A DNA stretch of 64,000 nucleotides from DATJOJ01 sp035507035 (GTDB lineage Bacteria; Acidobacteriota; Terriglobia; Terriglobales; Acidobacteriaceae): contig DATJOJ010000037.1 of the NCBI GenBank assembly GCA_035507035.1, positions 1 to 64,000 of the forward strand. Reading direction: 5' to 3'. The translations under genes were made by a program, and so were the position numbers. Positions 18,101 to 25,700 of this stretch are shown here, piece by piece (position 1 is the first letter of the stretch; every line of letters begins with the position of its first letter). The notes beneath the pieces are model-generated. The model searched no databases and was not told the DNA's origin. It saw only the letters and a list, made by a program, of their open reading frames with translations.

Positions 18101-18601
18101 GCCGTTGCCTTCGACGCCGGGCACATAGTCAAACATAAAAGCTGCGAGGTTACGCCCGCCCTGTACATTCAGAGGCAGTTCGCTCACGGCGGCGTTGTCT
18201 AAATTCGTCGATAGCGACGACGTTTGGGTTTGAAGCGGTGGTGGCTCTCCTACCACAGACACGGTCTCACTTCTGGAGCCAACCGTCAGCACGATATTCA
18301 CTTTTGTGGACTGAGCGATCGCCAAATCAAGGCCTGATTGTTGAAATCTCTCAAATCCTTCCTTTGAACAGCTGAGCGTATATTTTCCGATAGGCAGGTT
18401 TAATAGCGTGAAGCGCCCGGATCCATCTGTTGCGACGGACGATTCGAGATTAGTATTTACGTCGGTAGCCGTCATCCTGGCGCCAACAACAAGCGCCCCG
18501 GTCACGTCTTTCACGATTCCGCTGATCATGGCACGGTCAGATTGCGCAAGCACTTTTGTGGCGCAGAAGCACACCAGGAAAACTGCCAGACGCAGTTTCA
18601 T
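15107..18601 (-). CDS. Oar-like TonB-dependent outer membrane receptor
   Basis: 1164 residues. A signal peptide (MKLRLAVFLVCFCATKVLAQ) is followed by a carboxypeptidase-regulatory Ig-like domain (about 28-105, ISGIVKDVTGALVVGARMTATD), a plug-like region (about 115-230) and a very long beta-barrel ending in an aromatic residue (RVTF), the outer-membrane sorting signal. Oar-type receptors are expanded in acidobacteria and are thought to import large or polymeric ligands. The ATG at 18601 was chosen because GGGG lies 5-6 bases upstream. The GH16 glucanase is directly upstream, so beta-glucan fragments are a reasonable ligand, by inference. No SusD-like gene is present. Confidence 0.9.
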   Translation of the reverse strand: MKLRLAVFLVCFCATKVLAQSDRAMISGIVKDVTGALVVGARMTATDVNTNLESSVATDGSGRFTLLNLPIGKYTLSCSKEGFERFQQSGLDLAIAQSTKVNIVLTVGSRSETVSVVGEPPPLQTQTSSLSTNLDNAAVSELPLNVQGGRNLAAFMFDYVPGVEGNGTTPSDKDFASHINGSLSATKEVMIDGTSAVSQIGGYLSESSPPMEAVQEFQVTSAGITADDGRTGGGVFRYEMKSGTNDWHGSGLFYMHNEALDARSWGDIYNESVCLNNAAGDAAQTASCERGFGKPADSLYDYGASFGGPIKKDKLFFYAAWERYTFANDGVGGLSSTVPTSAFLNGDFSALLNKSVVLGTDSAGQTVYQGAIIDPETGDAFPGNIIPASRVSAVSQRIANLYEKYYPPLAPTLTNNNALPLFSPATWYESNEYSVKLDYNATVKHRLDGSLIYAYIPRLLSNEGGIWSAGTSDGGPMANAYDHNTTAPSLRARDSWSVSSSLLNIFSVTFNRFRNPSEARSREGNWPSTLGLGDFGAGNFPIIKFQGINGTDQTYVDGLPIDESQLGSQFNDFYAANTFIYDDTLSWIRGRHTYQFGADFRVQQFNSHGDYGVPTYVFDPAQTAGTFGPNAGFGFASFLLGDVNQASVSEPNNTYGRRKSVSLFAQDNIKVTHKFTLNADLRWDFNGRYHEKYGHWSNFDTTAINPVTGQPGALEFATGGGDSFEKKQYYHNFSGYLGGAYQITPKTVARASFGVFYVPLNLNTYSGIPYGFDPGFVLNNQVLTPFDWDKPYPGGPVNIGKNPNFTEYGMVSIDPRMLELGNVQAWNAGVQREISRGLVVEGNVLQNHGYHLESGYVNANQPILSNYTALVQAGLQYATVTIPGFTGPGWASVAPFPNVAATYGPLYYVGTPRGNTDYQSLQLSVRKQTRHGLSLLASYNLSSSHGDTDTAFEDLYYAGPLQDVYNLQQERHTISDFDQTHVVKGYALYELPFGHGRTLLANGSPVVNGFVGGWTLSGDFHYASGMPIRIPANVFYPGINNVYSDIVPGCNIHEHYNGQVGGLYFNPACFVNPPNGEFGDASGYLSDLRNPGFAAEDLAVSKAQQFGERYQLRVYFQMFNVFNRHGFTGPNTQIGTAGFGEVLPQDLNGPPGPRVGQVGARVTF

Positions 18602-18754
18602 TTGATCCCCGCAATCCTGTTGCTGTGAACGGACAATGCGAGCGTCGGAGGGCTCCCACGACGCCTCGCAAACAGTGCACAAAGCTTACAGGATTGTTAC
18701 TGCCTTTGCATCTCACCCCACAACTCCATCGAAAAGAAAAATCAGCCACGAAAC

Positions 18755-19609
18755 TCACTTACGTGCGTAGACACGCACGTAATCCACCAGCATGCGCTGG
18801 GGAAAGACAGTGGAGTCGCCCGGACGGCCGGGGAAATCTCCGCCGACTGCCAGATTTAACAGAACGAAAAATGGATGATCGTACACCCAGGGCTTGCCGG
18901 GGGGCAGATCGGCCGGAGTTCGCGCCGCATAAAGCACATTATCGACGTAGAAGCGCACGACCTTCGGTTCCCATTCCACGGCAAACACGTGGAATGAATC
19001 ACTAAATCGTCCCCTGGGCAACTGGTAGGCTGCGGTCAGCGGTTTCTTCCCAAAGTATCCCGGACCATGCAAGCTGCCTTGGATCTTGCCGGAGTCTGCC
19101 CCGGCGCTTTCCATGACGTCAATTTCTCCACACGCCGGCCATCCTTTGGATGAAAAATCATCGCCTAGCATCCAGAATGCAGGCCATGCGCCTTGCCCAG
19201 GGGGAATCTGGATGCGCGCCTCGAATCTGCCATATCGCTGACTAAAGTGTCCTTCGGTTTTGAGGCGCGCCGACGTGTATTCCCGCTGGACGCCGTCCGT
19301 CCCGACGAATTTTTCCTTGACCGCCTCAATGACTAAATTCCCATCTTCCTCGCGGACGTTCTTGCTGCGCGGAGTGTAGTATTCAAGCTCATTATTACCC
19401 CAGCCGTTCCCCCCGCTTTCTACAACCCATTTGTTAGGGTCGGGAGCTGATCCGTTCGGTCCATTGAATTCTTCGCTCCAGGTCAGAACCCAATCGGAAG
19501 TTGAACGGTTCTCCGATGTGATTTGCCTCGCGCCTGATTGAACAGCCGCAGCCACAAACACGAACCAGATGCTTAGCAATTTTCGCTGGCTATGGAAGAG
19601 TAATTTCAC
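18755..19609 (-). CDS. Secreted GH16 beta-glucanase (laminarinase-type)
   Basis: 284 residues with an N-terminal signal segment and a single GH16 domain. The catalytic ExDxxE motif is EIDVMES, within the canonical GEIDVMESAG context, preceded by the substrate-cleft residues WPAFWMLG. WSEEFNG and NLAVGGDFPG are further landmarks of the 1,3-beta-glucanase subgroup. The family cleaves internal beta-1,3 or 1,3-1,4 bonds with retention. Start is GTG with a weak ribosome site. It heads the five-gene minus-strand cluster with the TonB receptor, two kinases and response regulator, which suggests outside digestion coupled to sensing and import. Confidence 0.92.
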   Translation of the reverse strand: MKLLFHSQRKLLSIWFVFVAAAVQSGARQITSENRSTSDWVLTWSEEFNGPNGSAPDPNKWVVESGGNGWGNNELEYYTPRSKNVREEDGNLVIEAVKEKFVGTDGVQREYTSARLKTEGHFSQRYGRFEARIQIPPGQGAWPAFWMLGDDFSSKGWPACGEIDVMESAGADSGKIQGSLHGPGYFGKKPLTAAYQLPRGRFSDSFHVFAVEWEPKVVRFYVDNVLYAARTPADLPPGKPWVYDHPFFVLLNLAVGGDFPGRPGDSTVFPQRMLVDYVRVYARK

Positions 19610-19718
19610 TTTTCGGCCGGTCTAAGAGGTACGCTAACGTCCATCCTGTTCAAGCAGATGCACTCACAAGAATACGTCGGCGCACAGCCGTGTCGAATCC
19701 CTAGATTGCGGACTGCCT

Positions 19719-19740
19719 CGATACCACTTTGGAGGTATCG
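19719..19740 (+). repeat. Perfect short hairpin
   Basis: CGATACC (19719-19725) and GGTATCG (19734-19740) pair perfectly around ACTTTGGA. It is closely similar to 9964-9985 and lies 14 bp before the second copy of the 68-bp hairpin element, so the two parts may form one composite repeat. Confidence 0.6.
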
Positions 19741-19753
19741 CCGTTGCTGCCGA

Positions 19754-19821
19754 CTACCACAAAAGGGTTACCCCGTGCCAAGACTTCAGTGGTAGCAAAA
19801 AAGCCCTGCATCTCGTGATGT
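19754..19821 (+). repeat. Dispersed hairpin repeat, copy 2
   Basis: CTACCAC (19754-19760) and GTGGTAG (19789-19795) flank 28 bases, followed by the conserved AAAAGCCCTGCATC flank and GTGATGT. Length (68 bp), stem and spacer length equal those of copy 1 at 7590-7657. It lies about 75 bp before a small open frame with a good ribosome site and about 320 bp before the alpha/beta hydrolase, again on the plus strand. The rest of the gap 19610-19895 shows nothing else. Confidence 0.75.
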
Positions 19822-19895
19822 ATTTTTTCAGGCGCTGCAGCACAGTGAACACCAGCACTCAGAGTTCGGAAAACTGCTAAGCGAAAGGAGCTGCG

Positions 19896-20066
19896 ATGCA
19901 CAATAACAATCTTCCCGCACCGCTCAGTCCCTGTGTTCGGGTTTTTCTCGAGACGTTGTCGGACGAGGTGATGCCGGCAACTCCGCTTGATTTACGCATG
20001 GCTCGCCCTTTCGCCTCAGTTGGCTTGCAAGCGGAAACGCAAATCCCGGTAATAGAACCAAAGTGA
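19896..20066 (+). CDS. Possible small protein, 56 residues
   Basis: ATG preceded by AAAGGAG at ideal distance (5 bases), open for 56 codons to TGA. The product begins MHNNNLPAPLSPCVRVFLET and later reads MPATPLDLRMARPFASVGLQ; it has no recognised domain, signal or cysteine motif. It lies 74 bp before the hydrolase on the same strand and could be a leader or small protein of that operon. Evidence is the ribosome site and open frame only. Confidence 0.4.
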   Translation: MHNNNLPAPLSPCVRVFLETLSDEVMPATPLDLRMARPFASVGLQAETQIPVIEPK

Positions 20067-20140
20067 TCAAAGCGCGAGTTAATCGCACAGCAATTGAACC
20101 TGCATCTTCGACCAAGTTCGAATTCGAAAAGGAGAAAAAT

Positions 20141-20989
20141 ATGCCTACAATTGCGACAAAAGATGGGACGGAAATTTATTACAAAGATTGGGGTACGGGT
20201 CAACCCATTGTCTTTAGTCATGGCTGGCCGCTATCAGCCGACGACTGGGACGGACAAATGATTTTCTTTCTTGACCGCGGATACCGCGTTATCGCCCATG
20301 ATCGTCGCGGACATGGCCGGTCTACTCAAACCTACACTGGCAATGACATGGACACCTACGCGTCCGATCTTGATCAACTCGTGCAAAAGCTCGATCTGCG
20401 AAATACCATTCACGTAGGTCACTCCACTGGCGGAGGCGAAGTTACGCGCTATGTGGCCCGCTACGGACAACCTCAAGGCCGAGTGGCGAAGGCAGTCTTA
20501 ATCAGTTCCGTGCCGCCAGTCATGGTGAAGTCAGCCAAGAATCCCGGTGGCTTGCCAATCGACGTTTTCGACGGCCTCCGCGAGAAGACGGCGAACAATC
20601 GAGCGCAGTTCTACCAGGACATTACTTTGCCCTTCTACGGCTACAACCGGCCGGGAGCGGTAGTCTCCCAAGGCATAAGAGACAACTGGTGGCGGCAGGG
20701 AATGATGGGTGGAATCAAAGCCCACTATGACTGCATCAAGGCCTTTTCCGAGACCGACTTTACGGAAGATCTCAAGAAAATCGATGTTCCCACGCTGGTT
20801 ATGCACGGAGAAGACGACCAGATTGTTCCCTTTGCCGATGCAGGACCGCTTTCGGCGAAGATTCTGAAGAATGCCTCGACGCGATTCTATCCAGGATTCC
20901 CCCACGGAATGCCGACGACTCATGCGGAGGTAATCAGCGCAGACCTGCTTTCGTTCCTTAAGGCAGAATCCAGGGAAGCGGCTGCTTAA
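20141..20989 (+). CDS. Alpha/beta hydrolase, non-haem chloroperoxidase/esterase type
   Basis: 282 residues. Oxyanion-side HGWPLSADDW, nucleophile elbow GHSTGGGE, acid in HGEDDQIVPF and catalytic His in GFPHGMPTTH give a full Ser-Asp-His triad with the layout of cofactor-free haloperoxidases and aryl esterases. In cells these act mainly as esterases or perhydrolases; the halogenation name is historical. ATG chosen because GGAG lies 7 bases upstream. No signal peptide, so cytoplasmic. Dps follows by 32 bp, suggesting a shared oxidative-stress operon. Confidence 0.9.
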   Translation: MPTIATKDGTEIYYKDWGTGQPIVFSHGWPLSADDWDGQMIFFLDRGYRVIAHDRRGHGRSTQTYTGNDMDTYASDLDQLVQKLDLRNTIHVGHSTGGGEVTRYVARYGQPQGRVAKAVLISSVPPVMVKSAKNPGGLPIDVFDGLREKTANNRAQFYQDITLPFYGYNRPGAVVSQGIRDNWWRQGMMGGIKAHYDCIKAFSETDFTEDLKKIDVPTLVMHGEDDQIVPFADAGPLSAKILKNASTRFYPGFPHGMPTTHAEVISADLLSFLKAESREAAA

Positions 20990-21021
20990 TTGAAATGCCC
21001 GATGAACTAGGAGGAGACACA

Positions 21022-21648
21022 ATGACAAAAAATCGAACCGACATCCAAAGCAACGGAAATATCAACGCACAACCTCGGCTGCATCAGCGCGCGCGGGAGA
21101 TCCAGGCCTACGGAACGGTCAGCCACATGTTGCCGCTGGAACTTGAAGAGCCCGTTCGACTAGAGATGACCGAGCGCTTGAATCAATTGCTGGCCGACAC
21201 CATGACTCTCCGCGACCTGTACAAGAAATCGCATTGGCAGGTAGCCGGCCCAACTTTCTATCAACTTCACTTGCTCTTCGACAAGCATCACGATGAGCAA
21301 GCGGAACTGGTGGATGCAATTGCGGAAAGAATTCAGCTACTTGGCGGCGTCAGCATCGCCATGGCGCACGATGTTGCTGAAGCGACCCACATCGAGCGGC
21401 CTCCCCGAGGCAGGGAAGAGGTCCCGGTGCAATTATCGCGATTGCTCGACGCTCATCAAGTGATTATCCGGCAAGTGCGGGAATTGGCCCGCCGCGCTTC
21501 TGCGCTCGGCGATGATGGCACGAACGACCTGGTTGTAAGTGAAGTGCTCCGCACCAACGAGCTTCAGACCTGGTTCGTGAGCGAGCACCTGGTCAATATG
21601 CCGTTAGTCGAAGCGAAGGAACCGAAGGTGACTGCGGGCGCAGCATAG
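21022..21648 (+). CDS. dps: Dps-family ferritin-like protein
   Basis: 208 residues, longer than the usual 160-190 because of an N-terminal extension of about 45 residues that may bind DNA. The four-helix core keeps the Dps ferroxidase ligands: His in KKSHWQV, and Asp and Glu in LFDKHHDEQAELVDAIAERI. Dps oligomers oxidise and store iron and shield DNA in stationary phase. Start ATG after AGGAGGAG, an excellent ribosome site. Likely co-transcribed with the hydrolase upstream. Confidence 0.9.
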   Translation: MTKNRTDIQSNGNINAQPRLHQRAREIQAYGTVSHMLPLELEEPVRLEMTERLNQLLADTMTLRDLYKKSHWQVAGPTFYQLHLLFDKHHDEQAELVDAIAERIQLLGGVSIAMAHDVAEATHIERPPRGREEVPVQLSRLLDAHQVIIRQVRELARRASALGDDGTNDLVVSEVLRTNELQTWFVSEHLVNMPLVEAKEPKVTAGAA

Positions 21649-21770
21649 AACGCTCCGCTCGTGCTGAAAAGTACAGGTCATTGGGTCATGGAAGAGCGAC
21701 CAAACGACACCAGAGATGCGCTCATGAATTTCCTATGACGATTTCCGAATCAGGTATCGAAAAGAGAGAC

Positions 21771-22085
21771 ATGGACGCACGATTCAGCGGCGTTTTGGTG
21801 AATAAGATGATCGAAAAGTGTGCCAATCCTATATGCTCCGCCGAATTTCGCCGATTTAGGCACGGAAAGGTCTTCGCATTTGAGCCGCGGGGTTCTGCCA
21901 GTATTTCCGCCGCCGGCCCCAATTCCAGCAAGGCCATATTTTTCTGGCTGTGCGACACCTGCAGCTTGGACTATCGCTTGGCGATGGACGCCGCGGGTAA
22001 TCCGAAAGTAGAAAGAATCCTGCCCACTCTGCGACTTCCTGAAAGACCCTTCCGGAGCGACGCAGGATTGGGCGAGATCGCGTAG
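21771..22085 (+). CDS. Hypothetical Cys-rich protein
   Basis: 104 residues. MIEKCANPICSAEFRRFRHG and later FFWLCDTCSLDYRLAMD give two CxxxxC/CxxC pairs framing a beta-rich middle, like a four-Cys metal site. Function unknown; possibly a regulatory or nucleic-acid-binding protein. The ATG at 21771 has AGAGAG upstream; ATGs at 21735 and 21807 are alternatives. It follows dps by 122 bp. Confidence 0.6.
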   Translation: MDARFSGVLVNKMIEKCANPICSAEFRRFRHGKVFAFEPRGSASISAAGPNSSKAIFFWLCDTCSLDYRLAMDAAGNPKVERILPTLRLPERPFRSDAGLGEIA

Positions 22086-22627
22086 CAACCAGAACTATCA
22101 CGAGAGGGGATCATCGAAAGTGGCTTCGCTTCAAGGTGAAACGTGCATCTGTGCCTGTTGAGGCTGATAACTGCTCACTCATCCTTGTTGATTGCGGTGA
22201 CGAAGTCACCGCGAGAGGTGGCGAAGACGACGTTCGACCTTTACTGGTCTCCGCGACTTGTTCGGGGAACTCGTTGCCCAGTATGGCCCTTCGTGATGAA
22301 CACGCCGCCGCAGCGGCAAGTTTTTATCGAACCGCGGCGAGGAACCTGTGTGCAGGATCGCAAGGCAAGGCAAATGCTTCAAGGAGATAGTGCTGAGTAT
22401 TTAAAGTTGGAGGTTAGAAATAATCCCGCATGGCCATCGCTTTTTCTTCGTCAGGGTTGCAGAAGCCACGCCAGATCAGCTTTTTAGCCTCTGCCGACGA
22501 GCGGGTAAAAATGGCATGTCATGACGAAAATCCTACTCGGTGGGTCGCTTCGGGCCTTCCTGTTTTCAGTCAATTAGGGTTGGCAAACGGGATGCTATAG
22601 GAAATAGCAGACGAAGTGGCGCGCAAC
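22086..22627. other. Intergenic stretch without a supported gene
   Basis: Several short frames overlap here (for example a GTG-initiated 84-codon frame from 22136 and a 114-codon frame from 22143), but none has a convincing ribosome site, domain or composition. It may hold decayed coding sequence or regulatory DNA. Confidence 0.5.
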
Positions 22628-22696
22628 GGGGCGTTCCAGAGAATGAACTTCGGCCAGAGGTTTTCTTGGACGCCCCTTGCTTTTTGTTCTGGCCGA
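22628..22696. ncRNA. Candidate structured RNA: interleaved inverted repeats
   Basis: Stem A pairs GGGGCG-T-TCCA (22628-22638) with TGGACGCCCC (22667-22676), 10 bp with one bulge. Stem B pairs TCGGCCAGA (22650-22658) with TCTGGCCGA (22688-22696), 9 bp. The arms alternate A5, B5, A3, B3, so both together form an H-type pseudoknot, or only one can form at a time. A T-rich run (TTGCTTTTTG) follows stem A, which would suit a plus-strand terminator if A forms alone. Transcription is not shown. Confidence 0.4.
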
Positions 22697-22746
22697 GAGG
22701 GCGGCCCTCCCCTGGTGATTCTCCTCTTAGGCGACCGGTAACTCCT

Positions 22747-22974
22747 TTAGGCCAGCACTAACCTTTCGCCAATGTCCAATCCAGCTTGACGTAGCAAGCC
22801 CGCAATCACTGGCTCCTTCATCCGCGAGGCATCAAATTCCACGCGAATGATGCGTTCGCGCTCATTCAGCGCAATGCGGCGGATTCCATAAACTTCGCGG
22901 ACTGCATCCAGCGCCCGCATCTCCGCCTCCCTTGGTGCGGTGCCATACCGATATGCAACATCCATCTGTGTCAT
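22747..22974 (-). CDS. HMA-like small protein without the CxxC metal site
   Basis: 75 residues with a ferredoxin-like beta-alpha-beta-beta-alpha-beta pattern: ALDAVREVYGIRRIALNERE, then IIRVEFDASRMKEPVIAGLL and ending in a beta strand. This is the pattern of CopZ-type heavy-metal-associated domains, but the GMxCxxC loop is replaced by RYGTAPREAE, so copper cannot bind in the usual way. It is divergent from the copper ATPase across 134 bp, hinting at a regulatory or partner role. GAGG lies 9 bases before the ATG. Confidence 0.6.
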   Translation of the reverse strand: MTQMDVAYRYGTAPREAEMRALDAVREVYGIRRIALNERERIIRVEFDASRMKEPVIAGLLRQAGLDIGERLVLA

Positions 22975-23108
22975 AAGAGTTGACCTCTGCAAATCGCCCG
23001 GCTCGTGAGAAACTGACCCTTGAATCGAATATAGGGCAAAAACAATCTTACAGCAGTGGACGTGGAAAGAATTTGGGGCAGCACGAGGTTGTGGAAAAGA
23101 GGTCGTTG

Positions 23109-25601
23109 ATGCCGAGCAAGGCTACAAGTAATACCGAAATTACCGTGAAGGATCCGGTTTGCGGCATGAGCGTGAATCCAGCCACCGCGAAATTTCGGCA
23201 CATGCATGGCGGCACGATCTACTACTTCTGTTGCGCGGGTTGCAAAGAGAAATTCGCCGCAGAACCGGCAAAGTATCTTTCGCCTCGTTCTTCGGCTGGC
23301 CTTGTGACGTTGGGACCTTCGAAACCCGCAACGGCTTCAGTCCAGATTGCAACCTCTACGAAGCCCGCGACCGCGAAGAGCTCGACCCGCAGCGATTATG
23401 TCTGCCCAATGTGCCCCGAAGTTCGAGAGTCCAAGCCCGGACCGTGCCCGAGCTGCGGCATGTCATTGGAGCCAGAAATTCCGATCGTGTCGAGCCGCAC
23501 CGAATACACCTGCCCCATGCATCCCGAGATCGTGCGGACCGCGCCGGGTTCCTGTCCGATCTGCGGAATGGCGCTTGAACCTCGCACCATTACCGCCCAC
23601 GAAGAAGAAAATCCCGAACTGCGCGACATGACGCGGCGTTTCTGGGTCAGCGTAGTTTTGACCGTTCCGCTGCTGGCGATTGCCATGGCCGACATGCTTC
23701 GCAGCGGGCCGCTTTTCTCAGGCGGTTCGCTCTCGTGGCTTGAATTCGCGCTTGCGACTCCAGTTGTGCTCTGGGGAGGCTGGCCATTTTTCCAACGTGG
23801 CTGGGCCTCGATCGTCAATCGCTCAACCAACATGTTCACGCTGATCGCGATGGGCACCGGCGTCGCTTATCTTTTCAGCTTGGTCGCGACTGTCGCACCG
23901 GGAATTTTTCCCGATTCGTTCCGTGAGATGAACGGTGGGCTGCCGGTTTATTTCGAAGCGGCGGCGGCGATTGTCACTCTGGTGCTTTTGGGTCAGGTGC
24001 TTGAGCTGCGAGCCCGAAGCCGCACCGGGGCCGCGATCCGAGCCCTACTTGATCTAAGCCCGAAGACAGCCCGCGTTGTGCGAAACGGCGACGAAAAAGA
24101 CGTTCCTCTAGACCAAGTGAAGGTGGGAGATTTGTTGCGGGTGCGGCCGGGCGAAAAGATCCCTATCGACGGCGTGGTTCTTGAGGGTACCAGCTTCATC
24201 GACGAATCCATGATCACGGGTGAATCAATACCGGTTGAAAAAACTGCCGGTTCCCGCGTAATCGGCGCCACCATTAACGGCACAGGATCGTTCGTCATGC
24301 GGGCCGAACGGGTTGGCAGCGAAACTTTGCTCGCCCAAATTGTGCGGATGGTAATCCAAGCGCAACGTAGTCGCGCTCCCATTCAAAGACTTGCCGATCA
24401 AGTGGCCGGTTGGTTTGTTCCAGCAGTGTTGGCGATTGCAGTGATCACGTTCATTGTGTGGAGTCTTCTCGGCCCACAACCGCGTTTGGCCCATGCGCTG
24501 GTCAATGCGGTTGCCGTTCTTATCATTGCCTGTCCGTGCGCTCTTGGGCTGGCGACTCCCATGGCGATCATGGTGGGAACTGGACGAGGGGCTCACGCCG
24601 GCGTGCTTATCAAGAATGCTGAAGCTCTCGAGGTTCTCGAAAAAGTGGATACGCTCGTCATCGACAAGACGGGAACGCTGACGGAAGGCAAGCCGAGCGT
24701 CGAGTCCGTGGTCGCGGCGGAAGGCTTCGGCGACGTTGAGCTGGTCCGGCTGGCAGCCAGCTTGGAGCAGGCAAGTGAGCATCCCCTGGCGGCAGCTATC
24801 GTCGCCGCAGCCAAGGCCAATAACATATCTCTTTCCAGCGCCGCAGAGTTTCAATCCAAAACCGGTCTGGGAGTGAGCGGTAAAGTAGACGGCAAAAATG
24901 TGATGGTTGGTAACGAAAAGTTTCTGCGTGACCAGAGTGTGCCAATGGAATTTCTCACGCCGGCCGCGGATAACCTGCGAGCCAATGGCCTGACTGCGAT
25001 TTTCGTCGCGATTGATCGCCGGCCTGCGGGCGTGATTGGAATTGCCGACCCAATCAAAGAATCCACCGTCCCGGCGCTCCGCGATCTTCGAGCGGCAGGT
25101 TTGCGCATCGTTATGCTCACCGGGGACAGCCGCCCCGTGGCGGAAGCAATCGCGCGGCAGCTCGAAATCAAAGAATTTGAAGCCGAGATTTTGCCGCAGA
25201 AGAAATCTGAAGTTGTGCAGCGCCTGCAAAAAGAGGGTCGCAACGTGGCCATGGCGGGTGACGGTATCAATGACGCACCAGCGCTCGCCCAGGCGGATGT
25301 TGGCATCGCCATGGGGACCGGCACAGATGTAGCAATGGAAAGCGCGGGCGTGACTCTCGTGAAAGGAGATTTGTCAGGAATCGTTCGGGCGCGAAAGTTA
25401 AGCCAGGCCACCATGCGCAACATTAGGCAGAATTTGTTCTTCGCGTTTATCTATAACTCGATCGGCGTGCCCATTGCGGCGGGCGTTTTGTATCCCTTCT
25501 TCGGAGTGCTCCTAAGCCCGATTCTTGCCGCGGCCGCCATGAGCTTTAGCTCCGTCTCGGTGATCACCAATTCGCTGCGGCTTAGGAATGTGCGGCTCTA
25601 A
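23109..25601 (+). CDS. copA: Cu+-exporting P1B-type ATPase with YHS and HMBD domains
   Basis: 830 residues. Order: YHS domain (about 14-57, DPVCGMSVNP, FCCAGCKEKF), two heavy-metal-binding CPMCPE/CPMHPE units (about 97-160), eight membrane helices, actuator loop with TGES (370-373), CPC (475-477), DKTGT (519-523), SEHPLA and GDGINDAP. YN in the penultimate helix and MSFSS in the last are the P1B-1 copper signature. It pumps Cu+ out of the cytoplasm using ATP. Classical GMxCxxC domains are absent; YHS and HMBD replace them. The ATG after AAAGAGG was chosen over a TTG further upstream at 22980 that overlaps the HMA-like gene. Confidence 0.95.
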   Translation: MPSKATSNTEITVKDPVCGMSVNPATAKFRHMHGGTIYYFCCAGCKEKFAAEPAKYLSPRSSAGLVTLGPSKPATASVQIATSTKPATAKSSTRSDYVCPMCPEVRESKPGPCPSCGMSLEPEIPIVSSRTEYTCPMHPEIVRTAPGSCPICGMALEPRTITAHEEENPELRDMTRRFWVSVVLTVPLLAIAMADMLRSGPLFSGGSLSWLEFALATPVVLWGGWPFFQRGWASIVNRSTNMFTLIAMGTGVAYLFSLVATVAPGIFPDSFREMNGGLPVYFEAAAAIVTLVLLGQVLELRARSRTGAAIRALLDLSPKTARVVRNGDEKDVPLDQVKVGDLLRVRPGEKIPIDGVVLEGTSFIDESMITGESIPVEKTAGSRVIGATINGTGSFVMRAERVGSETLLAQIVRMVIQAQRSRAPIQRLADQVAGWFVPAVLAIAVITFIVWSLLGPQPRLAHALVNAVAVLIIACPCALGLATPMAIMVGTGRGAHAGVLIKNAEALEVLEKVDTLVIDKTGTLTEGKPSVESVVAAEGFGDVELVRLAASLEQASEHPLAAAIVAAAKANNISLSSAAEFQSKTGLGVSGKVDGKNVMVGNEKFLRDQSVPMEFLTPAADNLRANGLTAIFVAIDRRPAGVIGIADPIKESTVPALRDLRAAGLRIVMLTGDSRPVAEAIARQLEIKEFEAEILPQKKSEVVQRLQKEGRNVAMAGDGINDAPALAQADVGIAMGTGTDVAMESAGVTLVKGDLSGIVRARKLSQATMRNIRQNLFFAFIYNSIGVPIAAGVLYPFFGVLLSPILAAAAMSFSSVSVITNSLRLRNVRL

Positions 25602-25700
25602 AGCATAGAGACAGCGAGCCTGCGTGCTTTTTCGCGGCCACGCTCCCTCTGATTCCATAGTAAAGTTGATGTATCGGTTACAAGTCAGGAAGGAATTTCT

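Noticed and set aside
22136..22487. Two overlapping plus-strand frames of 84 and 114 codons
   Set aside because: No ribosome site or domain, and they compete with each other; left as an unassigned stretch.
24225..25229. A 334-codon open frame opposite the copper ATPase
   Set aside because: Antisense of a clear P-type ATPase; no motif or ribosome site.
25602..25660. Possible terminator after copA (AAAGCA...TGCTTTTT)
   Set aside because: Only a 6-bp weak stem with a 19-base loop; not enough to call.
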